A DNA stretch of 64,000 nt from Microbacterium elymi (GTDB lineage Bacteria > Actinomycetota > Actinomycetes > Actinomycetales > Microbacteriaceae): positions 3,038,001-3,102,000 of the forward strand of contig NZ_CP091139.2 of the NCBI RefSeq assembly GCF_021582895.2, given 5' to 3'. Shown here in pieces: positions 58,086 to 64,000 of this stretch (positions within the stretch are counted from its first letter, which is position 1; every line of letters starts with the position of its first letter). The notes below the pieces were generated by a model. The model ran no database searches. It was not told where the DNA came from and saw only the letters and a program-made list of their open reading frames with translations. Both the position numbers and the translations under genes were made by a program.

Positions 58086-59173
58086 GTGAGCCCCCGTCTG
58101 GAAGACCTGCCGATACGCGACGATCTGCGCGGACTGACACCGTACGGCGCCCCGCAGGCGCCTCTGCCGGTCGCCCTGAACGTCAACGAGAACACGCATC
58201 CGGTTCCGAAAGAGGTGTCCGACGACATCCTGGATGCCGTCGCCCTCGCGCTGCGGGACGTCAACCGGTACCCGGATCGCGAGTTCACGGTGCTGCGCGA
58301 GCAGTTCGCCGAGTACCTGGGTCACGGGCTGACGCGGGATCAGATCTGGGCGGCCAACGGGTCGAACGAGGTCCTGCAGGCACCTGCCTGCAGGCGTTCG
58401 CCGGACCGGGCCGGACGGTGTTCGGGTTCGCCCCGACGTACTCGATGTACCCGCTGCTGACCCGTGCCACCGGCGGGCAGTGGGTGGCGGGCGAGCGCGG
58501 TCACGACTTCACCATCGACGCCGCATCGGCCGCGGCGCAGGTGGCGCAGGCGCAGCCCGACGTGGTGATGCTGTGCGCACCGAACAACCCGACCGGCACG
58601 CCGCTGCCGCTGGATGTGATCGAAGCCGTGTACGAGGCGACCACGGGCATGGTGATCGTCGACGAGGCGTATTGGGAGTTCGCGCCGCGCGAGGAGCGCT
58701 CGGCGCTGACGATGCTGGCCGATCGACCGCGGATGGCGGTCTCGCGCACGATGAGCAAGGCGTTCGCGTTCGCGGGTGCGCGTGTCGGCTACCTCGCCGC
58801 CGACGCCGCCGTGATCGACGCCCTGCGTCTGGTCCGGCTTCCGTATCACCTGAGCGCGCTCACCCAGGCCGCAGCATCCGCCGCCCTGCGCCACGCCGAG
58901 ACCATGCTGGCCACGGTCGACGACATCGTCGTCCAGCGCGATCGGATCTCGGCCACTCTGCCGGCGCTCGGCTATGACCCGTACGAGTCCTGGACGAATT
59001 TCGTCCTCTTCTCCGGCGTCGAGGACCCGGGTGCGACCTGGCGGGCCCTCTACGAGCGCGGCGTGCTCATCCGCGACATCGGGCTGCCGCACTGCCTGCG
59101 CGTCACAGCCGGCACCGAGGACGAGACCAGCGCGTTCCTGGATGCGCTGGCCTCGGTAGACTCGGCGTCATGA
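58086..59173 (+). CDS. hisC: Histidinol-phosphate aminotransferase (two adjacent insertions)
   Basis: PLP-dependent fold-type I aminotransferase. [10 protein letters not shown] and ANGSNEVLQ open the domain, [12 protein letters not shown] holds the cofactor-ring Asn, and [17 protein letters not shown] carries the PLP Lys. The frame is off by two near 58379-58388, where CTGCAGCACCTGCTGCAG is read with an extra G and an extra C; both are GCAGC/GCTGC words. Repaired: [13 protein letters not shown]. About 362 residues. Overlaps hisB (ATGA). Confidence 0.93.
59157..59162 (+). promoter_or_regulatory. -10 box TAGACT within hisC, before hisB
   Basis: TAGACT, seven bases, ATG 59170. It may give an internal leaderless transcript of hisB, although hisC overlap already couples the genes. 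Confidence 0.4.
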
Positions 59174-59781
59174 CCAGCGCCGCCTCCCGCACCGCCTCGC
59201 GGACCCGCACCACGAGCGAGTCGACGGTCGAGCTCGTGCTCGATCTGGACGGCGCCGGCGCATCCCGCATCGACACCAGCGTCCCGTTCTTCGACCACCT
59301 GCTGACGGCGTTCGCGAAGCACTCGCTGACCGACCTCACCGTGCGCGCCTCCGGCGACACCGACATCGACGTGCACCACACCGTCGAAGATATCTCGATC
59401 GTGCTCGGCCAGGCCATCCGCGAGGCGCTCGGCGACAAGAGCGGCATCTCGCGCTACGGCGATGCGCTCGTGCCCCTCGACGAGGCGCTCGCCCAGGCGG
59501 TCGTGGACATCAGCGGGCGCCCGTACCTCGTACACGACGGCGAGCCGGCCGGCTTCGAGCTGCACCTGATCGGCGGGCACTTCACCGGCTCGCTGGTCCG
59601 CCACGCATTCGAGGCGATCTCGTTCCACGCGGGATTGACCACGCACGTGCGCGTGCTCGCCGGCCGCGATCCGCACCACATCGCCGAGGCCGAGTTCAAG
59701 GCCTTCGCGCGCGCGTTCCGCCAGGCCAAGGCGCTCGACCCGCAGGTGGACGGCATCCCCAGCACCAAGGGCGCGCTGTGA
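59170..59781 (+). CDS. hisB: Imidazoleglycerol-phosphate dehydratase
   Basis: Sixth step of histidine synthesis. 203 residues, intact. Metal-binding histidine clusters are seen in [32 protein letters not shown] and [14 protein letters not shown]. Only the dehydratase domain is present, as expected in Actinobacteria where the phosphatase is separate. Overlaps hisC and hisH by 4 nt each. Confidence 0.96.
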   Translation: MTSAASRTASRTRTTSESTVELVLDLDGAGASRIDTSVPFFDHLLTAFAKHSLTDLTVRASGDTDIDVHHTVEDISIVLGQAIREALGDKSGISRYGDALVPLDEALAQAVVDISGRPYLVHDGEPAGFELHLIGGHFTGSLVRHAFEAISFHAGLTTHVRVLAGRDPHHIAEAEFKAFARAFRQAKALDPQVDGIPSTKGAL

Positions 59782-60431
59782 CCGCTCGCCCTCTCGTGGC
59801 GGTCCTGGATTACGGCTCGGGCAACGTCCACTCCGCGGTCAAGGCGCTCGAGGCCGCCGGCGCGGATGCGCGGCTGACCGCCGACCGCGGTCTGGCGCGG
59901 GACGCCGACGGACTGGTCGTCCCCGGCGTCGGCGCATTCGCCGCGGTGATGGCCGCGCTGCGCGCCATCCGCGGCGACGAGCTGATCGACCGCCGGCTGG
60001 CCGGGGGCCTGCCGGTGCTGGGCATCTGCGTCGGCATGCAGGTGCTGTTCGAGCTCGGCGTCGAGCGCGGGGTGGACACCGAGGGCCTGGGCGAGTGGCC
60101 GGGCGCGGTCACTGAGCTGGATGCCCCGGTCCTGCCGCACATGGGGTGGAACACCGTCGCGCCGGATGCCGGCAGCCGCCTGTTCGCGGGGATCGAGCGG
60201 GAGCGCTTCTATTTCGTCCACTCCTACGCCGCCGCGCAATGGTCGCTGCAGACGCAGGCGCCGTTCCCCGCCCCGGCCCTGACCTGGTGCACCTACGGCA
60301 GCGGCCGGTTCCTGGCCGCGGTCGAGAACGGGCCGCTGTCGGCCACCCAGTTCCACCCGGAGAAATCCGGAGCCGCCGGCATCCGCCTGCTGTCCAATTG
60401 GATCGACGGCCTGCCCCGGGCTACTGTGTGA
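59778..60431 (+). CDS. hisH: Imidazole glycerol phosphate synthase glutaminase subunit
   Basis: Class I glutamine amidotransferase that feeds ammonia to HisF. 217 residues, intact. [10 protein letters not shown], nucleophile Cys84 in [11 protein letters not shown] and the His/Glu pair in QFHPEKSG form the triad. GTG start overlaps hisB. hisF is not in the window. Confidence 0.95.
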   Translation: MTARPLVAVLDYGSGNVHSAVKALEAAGADARLTADRGLARDADGLVVPGVGAFAAVMAALRAIRGDELIDRRLAGGLPVLGICVGMQVLFELGVERGVDTEGLGEWPGAVTELDAPVLPHMGWNTVAPDAGSRLFAGIERERFYFVHSYAAAQWSLQTQAPFPAPALTWCTYGSGRFLAAVENGPLSATQFHPEKSGAAGIRLLSNWIDGLPRATV

Positions 60432-60435
60432 CCTC

Positions 60436-61183
60436 GTGCCCAGTGATTTCGAGCCACACCCGAACTGACCCTCCTTCCTGCCGTCGACGTGGCCGACGGC
60501 AAGGCGGTCCGCCTCACCCAGGGAGAGGCGGGCAGTGAGACGGACTACGGCGACCCGGTCGAGGCCGCGCTGGAGTGGGCCCGGCAGGGAGCCGACTGGA
60601 TCCATCTCGTCGACCTGGACGCGGCATTCGGCCGCGGCAGCGACGCCGGAGTGCTGCGCAAGGTGATCAAGCAGGTCCGGGGCGTGCAGGTCGAGCTGTC
60701 CGGCGGCATCCGCGACGATGCGTCGCTGCACGCCGCGCTCGAATCCGGTGCCACCCGCATCAACCTCGGCACCGCCGCGCTGGAGAACCCGGAGTGGGCG
60801 GCCGACGTGATCGGCCGGTACGGCGATGCGATCGCGGTCGGGCTGGACGTGCGCGGCACGACCCTGGCCGCACGCGGCTGGACCCGGGAGGGCGGCGACC
60901 TCTGGACCGTCCTGGACCGCCTCGAGGACGCCGGATGCAGCCGCTACGTCGTCACCGACGTGACCAAGGACGGCACCCTGCGCGGGCCGAACCTCGAGCT
61001 CTGCGGCAGATCGCCGAACGGACGCCGAAGCCGGTGGTCGCCTCGGGCGGGGTGTCGAGCCTGGACGACATCATCGCGCTGCGCGCTCTCGTTCCGCTGG
61101 GCATAGAAGGAGCCATCGTCGGCAAGGCGCTGTACTCCGGGGCGTTCACCCTCGCCGAGGCGCTGGATGTCGCCAGAGACTGA
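60436..61183 (+). CDS. hisA: HisA/PriA phosphoribosyl isomerase (two frameshifts)
   Basis: TIM-barrel isomerase ProFAR to PRFAR; in many Actinobacteria the same enzyme (PriA) also does the TrpF step. Catalytic Asp in [10 protein letters not shown] and Asp in [20 protein letters not shown] and GGVSSLDDI bind phosphate. The frame breaks near 60472 (CCGGAACTG, one G lost) and near 61010 (CTCCTGCGG, one C lost). With start GTG 60436 it has about 249 residues. TACTGT at 60422-60427 may be a -10. Confidence 0.93.
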
Positions 61184-61950
61184 CGGCTTGCGCCCACGAC
61201 CCGCACGCGACCGACTCGGCCGGCGTGCCGTGGGCCGGCCGCAGCTTCCAGGCCAATCCGCACTCCGGCGACGACGGCTCGGCCGATCCGGCGCTGCTGG
61301 CAGCCCTCACCGCCTGCGCGGAGGGCGCCGGCGACCCGGTCGCGGTCGTGGAGGCCTACCGCACCGCGCGGTCGCTGATCCCGCTGGTCGCCGAGAAGGG
61401 CGACGAGGGGGTCGGGCCGACGGGTCTGACCGTCGACAAGACGCAGGAGCTGTCCATCGTGACCGTGGCCGCCCCTGACGGCCGCCGGGTGCTGCCGGTG
61501 TTCTCCTCTGTCGGGGCGATGCAGACGGTGGGATGCAGCGGCCCGGCCGGTGCCGGCCGAGGGCGTGCGCACGGCTCTGGCGGCGGTGGACGACGACACC
61601 GATCTGATCGTGATCGACCCCGGCTCGCACACCGAGCACGTGCTGCGGCGCCCCGCGGTGTGGGCCATCGCGCGAGCGAGCCGTGGGAGCCCAGCTATCG
61701 CAGCCCCGACGTGTTCACGGCCCTGCAGGCCAGCGTGGCCCGCGAGCTGAACGTCATCGACCTCGAGGTGGCCCCCGGCGACCCGGACGGCCGACTGCGC
61801 GGCCCGGAGCTCGTGGTGCGGCTGCGGCTGATCGACGGACTCGACCGCGAGGCGCTGGATGCCGTGCTCGCCCGCCTCGCGCAGCGCTGGGCCGCCGACG
61901 ACCGGATCGCCACCCTGGTGGACTCGCTCAGCGTCAAGCTCACCCGCTGA
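61167..61950 (+). CDS. sseB: SseB family protein (three frameshifts)
   Basis: About 261 residues of the SseB N-terminal-domain family, function unclear. The start ATG 61167 lies inside his[21 protein letters not shown] then runs into [12 protein letters not shown] after removing one T at 61188-61189 (GCTGCGCC read as GCTTGCGCC). [15 protein letters not shown] and [11 protein letters not shown] are family blocks. Further breaks near 61527 (one G too many, [16 protein letters not shown] when repaired) and near 61670. Conserved neighbour of hisA in this family. Confidence 0.8.
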
Positions 61951-61959
61951 GCGGGCGGA

Positions 61960-62356
61960 TCAGGAGACCGGTCCGGTCCACTTCTCGCCCGGACCCTGGC
62001 CGATCGGGTCGGGCACGGTGGAGGCCTCGCGGAACGCGAGCTTGCAGCGAACGCAGGCCGTCCCGCAGGGGAGCGGCGTGGGCGCTGCTGATCTCGGGCG
62101 ATCCGGCGGTGATGAGCCCCGCCAGGGCGTTGATGAGCTTGCGCGCCTCATCCAGATCGAGCTGGGCGTCAGGGTCGTCGGCCAGGCCGAGTTTGACCGC
62201 GGCGGCGCTCATCAGGTGCACGGCCGCGGTGGTGATGATCTCCACGGCCGGCACGTCGGCGATGTCGCGGGTCGCCGCTGAGGCGCGCTGCTCCTGCTCT
62301 TCCCACTGGGCCTGGCGCGCGGCATCCCGCTCGAACTCGTCCGGAATCGTGTTCAC
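61960..62356 (-). CDS. DUF1844 protein (one frameshift)
   Basis: About 132 residues from GTG 62356. The DUF1844 core is VEIITTAAVHLMSAAAVKLG then DLDEARKLINALAGL. The frame breaks at 62042-62043 (GCAGCTC read GCAAGCTC on the minus strand); the repaired end is SLQLAFREASTVPDPIG. Function unknown; it sits divergently upstream of infC in Microbacteriaceae, and the two promoters share about 30 bp. Confidence 0.85.
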
Positions 62357-62370
62357 GTCGTACTCTCTGC

Positions 62371-62595
62371 TAAACTTGGGCGGGCTCCGGAGTGTTCTGC
62401 TCCGGAATGAAAGAGGATCACATCCCACCCGCGCTTGCCGTTCCAGGCTACCGGGTCGAGAGCACTCCGCCGCCGCGAGGCGGTTGTCCGGGTGCGAGAG
62501 CCGGTGCGTAGGCGCCGTGCGGGTGGAGTGGGCCGATTTCACCGCGATGCATCAGCATTGCGAAGCCATTCCACCGCACGAAAGAGGAGTTCCGC
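62371..62595 (+). ncRNA. Structured infC 5' leader with -10 box TAAACT
   Basis: TAAACT at 62371-62376 gives a ~215-nt leader. TCCGGAG-7nt-CTCCGGA (62386-62406) is a perfect hairpin. A longer helix joins GTGCGGGTGGAGTGG (62517-62531) with CCATTCCACCGCAC (62566-62579), ending directly before the AAAGAGGAG site. A second AAAGAGGATCACATC at about 62410 mimics the infC start region. Such leaders control IF3-L35-L20 expression in other bacteria; the mechanism here is inferred. Confidence 0.6.
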
Positions 62596-63219
62596 ATCAG
62601 CGATCCCCGCACCAACGAGCGCATCCGCGTCCCCGAGGTCCGTCTCGTCGGACCCAACGGTGAGCAGGTCGGCGTCGTCGCCATCCAGGTCGCGCAACGA
62701 CTGGCACAGGAGGCCGACCTCGATCTGGTCGAGGTTGCGCCCAATTCGAAGCCTCCCGTCGTCAAGATCATGGACTTCGGGAAGTTCAAGTACGAGGCTG
62801 CGCAGAAGGCCAAGGAGGCCCGGCGCAATCAGGCCAACACCATCCTCAAAGAGGTGCGGTTCCGCCTGAAGATCGAGGCGCACGATTACACCACCAAGCT
62901 CAAGCGCGCCGAGGGGTTCCTCGAGGCCGGCGACAAGGTCAAGGCGATGATCCTGTTCCGCGGCCGTGAGCAGTCGCGTCCGGAGCTCGGCGTCCGCCTG
63001 CTCCGTCGGTTCGCCGAGGACGTCGCCGAGCTCGGCACCGTCGAGTCGACCCCGCGCATCGACGGGCGGAACATGGTCATGGTGATCGCTCCGCACAAGA
63101 ACAAGTCCGAGGTCAAGACCGAGCAGAACGCGCAGCGCGCCGCCCACAAGGCCGCCGCCCGCGAAGCCAAGGCCGGGACGCCCGGCACGTCGGAAGCCCC
63201 CGCGGCAGACGCCGAATAG
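62596..63219 (+). CDS. infC: Translation initiation factor IF-3 with AUC start codon
   Basis: 207 residues including an Ala-rich C-terminal tail. [20 protein letters not shown] opens the N-domain, [12 protein letters not shown] the linker and MVIAPHKNK the C-domain. No ATG, GTG or TTG lies in frame upstream; ATC 62596 is 6 nt from AGAGGAG. Rare AUU/AUC starts are the known basis of infC autoregulation, because IF-3 rejects non-canonical starts. First gene of infC-rpmI-rplT. Confidence 0.94.
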   Translation: MSDPRTNERIRVPEVRLVGPNGEQVGVVAIQVAQRLAQEADLDLVEVAPNSKPPVVKIMDFGKFKYEAAQKAKEARRNQANTILKEVRFRLKIEAHDYTTKLKRAEGFLEAGDKVKAMILFRGREQSRPELGVRLLRRFAEDVAELGTVESTPRIDGRNMVMVIAPHKNKSEVKTEQNAQRAAHKAAAREAKAGTPGTSEAPAADAE

Positions 63220-63230
63220 GCCCCCAAGCT

Positions 63231-63265
63231 CCCGCGACGCGGGATGACCATTCCCGCATCGCGGG
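63231..63265 (+). repeat. Two small hairpins between infC and rpmI
   Basis: CCCGCG-A-CGCGGG and CCCGC-ATC-GCGGG in tandem, each followed by ATG, in the 68-bp gap. They may stabilise or attenuate the downstream ribosomal-protein message. Confidence 0.6.
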
Positions 63266-63287
63266 ATGCACCACGAAGGAAGAGAAG

Positions 63288-63482
63288 ATGCCGAAGCAGA
63301 AGACGAACTCGAGCGCCAAGAAGCGCTTCAAGGTCACCGGGAGCGGAAAGATCATGAAGCAGCAGTCGGGCATGCGCCACAACCTCGAGGTGAAGTCCAG
63401 CCGTCGCACGCGTCGGCTCAACAAGGACGAGGCCATCTCGCCCGCGAACGCGAAGAACATCAAGAAGCTTCTCGGGCGCTGA
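63288..63482 (+). CDS. rpmI: 50S ribosomal protein L35
   Basis: 64 residues, intact, strongly basic: [20 protein letters not shown] at the start and [11 protein letters not shown] at the end. GAAGGA 6-8 nt before the ATG. Standard infC-rpmI-rplT order. Confidence 0.97.
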   Translation: MPKQKTNSSAKKRFKVTGSGKIMKQQSGMRHNLEVKSSRRTRRLNKDEAISPANAKNIKKLLGR

Positions 63483-63514
63483 CGCGCGCCGACGCACGAT
63501 AGGAACGAAACGAA

Positions 63515-63894
63515 ATGGCTAGAGTCAAGCGGGCTGTCAACGCCCACAAGAAGCGTCGCGTCATCCTGGAGCGCGCCTCGGGTTACCGGGGTCAGCGTTC
63601 GCGCCTGTACCGCAAGGCGAAGGAGCAGGTCACCCACTCGCTGGTCTACGCGTACCGGGACCGCCGCAAGCGCAAGGGCGAGTTCCGTCGCCTGTGGATC
63701 CAGCGGATCAACGCCGCGAGCCGTCAGAACGGCCTGACCTACAACCGCCTGATGCAGGGTCTGCGTCTGGCCGATGTCCAGGTCGACCGCCGCATGCTGG
63801 CCGAGCTCGCCGTGAACGAGCCCACCGCGTTCGCCTCGCTGGTCGAGACCGCGAAGAAGGCGCTGCCGGAGAACGTGAACGCCCCCAGGCGTGA
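63515..63894 (+). CDS. rplT: 50S ribosomal protein L20 (frameshift at last codons)
   Basis: About 127 residues after repair. [20 protein letters not shown] and [16 protein letters not shown] are invariant. Near 63881-63885 six C in GCCCCCCAGGCG are read as five, removing the natural stop TGA at 63892-63894 and reading through the terminator to 63970. Repaired C-terminus: NVNAPQA. Confidence 0.96.
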
Positions 63895-63907
63895 GCTGAC
63901 CCTCCTC

Positions 63908-63941
63908 GAACGGGCGTCCCTCCTCGGAGGGGCGCCCGTTC
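63908..63941 (+). terminator. Strong terminator of infC-rpmI-rplT
   Basis: GAACGGGCGTCCCTCC pairs with GGAGGGGCGCCCGTTC around TC, 13 nt after the true rplT stop. Confidence 0.85.
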
Positions 63942-63967
63942 GCCTCTGTGGTTTCGGCGGGCCACCC

Positions 63968-63973
63968 TAGACT
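63968..63973 (+). promoter_or_regulatory. -10 box TAGACT, leaderless promoter of the last gene
   Basis: TAGACT, GAACCC, GTG 63980. Confidence 0.55.
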
Positions 63974-63979
63974 GAACCC

Positions 63980-64000
63980 GTGCTGGAGAACCCGCGATCC
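63980..64000 (+). CDS. Start of a gene cut by the window edge, probably TrmH-family RNA methyltransferase
   Basis: Only seven codons are visible (MLENPRS). The position after rplT and the start MLENPR match the SpoU/TrmH-type 23S rRNA methyltransferase usually found here in Microbacteriaceae. Identity rests on context and these few residues. Confidence 0.45.

Overview
The window is high-GC (about 70 percent by eye) actinobacterial chromosome, most likely from Microbacterium or a close relative in Microbacteriaceae. The gene order (rpsO ... pnp ... dapB ... thyA-folA ... dapA-rnj-ftsK-pgsA-cinA-clgR-recA-recX-miaB-miaA-dapF-hflX-lexA-hisC-hisB-hisH-hisA-sseB-infC-rpmI-rplT), the CE1758/CE1759 flavin pair, DUF5302, DUF3046 and DUF1844 proteins, and the many TANNNT boxes 6-9 nt upstream of start codons all fit that family. 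Almost everything is core metabolism and housekeeping.

Layout. 0-1.4 kb: an AbiEi/DUF559-like gene bracketed by a 28-bp repeat family. 1.4-13.6 kb: oligopeptidase B, PiT phosphate transporter, phosphoesterase, aspartase, a DUF4190 membrane protein, a fumarylacetoacetate hydrolase, PrsW, FKBP, YceI, an MFS carrier. 13.7-26.4 kb: rpsO, an Fe(II) oxygenase, the efeUOB iron operon behind an iron box, a luciferase-like monooxygenase with its FMN reductase, two tiny genes, pnp with a structured leader, an aldo/keto reductase, a phosphatase and a GNAT. 26.4-35 kb: lysine (dapB, dapA) and thymidylate/folate (thyA, folA) genes, an OsmC/DUF4395/thioredoxin redox cluster, RNase J. 35-46.4 kb: a 27-bp tandem repeat, then ftsK to dapF including the SOS genes recA-recX. 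46.4-48.9 kb: a probable acquired cassette (quinone oxidoreductase, haloalkane dehalogenase, MarR regulator with twin operators). 48.9-64 kb: RsmC-like methyltransferase, hflX, an S9 peptidase, metF-metE, lexA with a divergent LysM gene, the his operon, and infC-rpmI-rplT.

The most important property for a reader is that more than half of the genes carry single-base indels that break their frames. These are not random. About 27 are one-base insertions, nearly all inside a GCAGC/GCTGC word (read as GCAAGC or GCAGGC), and about 28 are mostly single-base losses in G or C runs. Highly conserved essential genes (rpsO, rplT, recA, pnp, dapA, ftsK, lexA) are affected, so I read them as long-read consensus errors, with the GCAGC class possibly reporting a modified base. 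I list each such gene as one CDS over its full extent and state where the frame breaks.

Regulatory logic visible in the sequence: leaderless promoters at more than 20 genes; SOS control of recA and of a LysM gene divergent from lexA; DtxR/IdeR-type control of efeUOB; MarR-type control of the dehalogenase cassette; an AUC start and folded leader for infC; an Actino-pnp-like leader for pnp. The word CGGATGCC is strikingly frequent and its inverted pairs build several terminators, an arrangement reminiscent of DNA uptake sequences.
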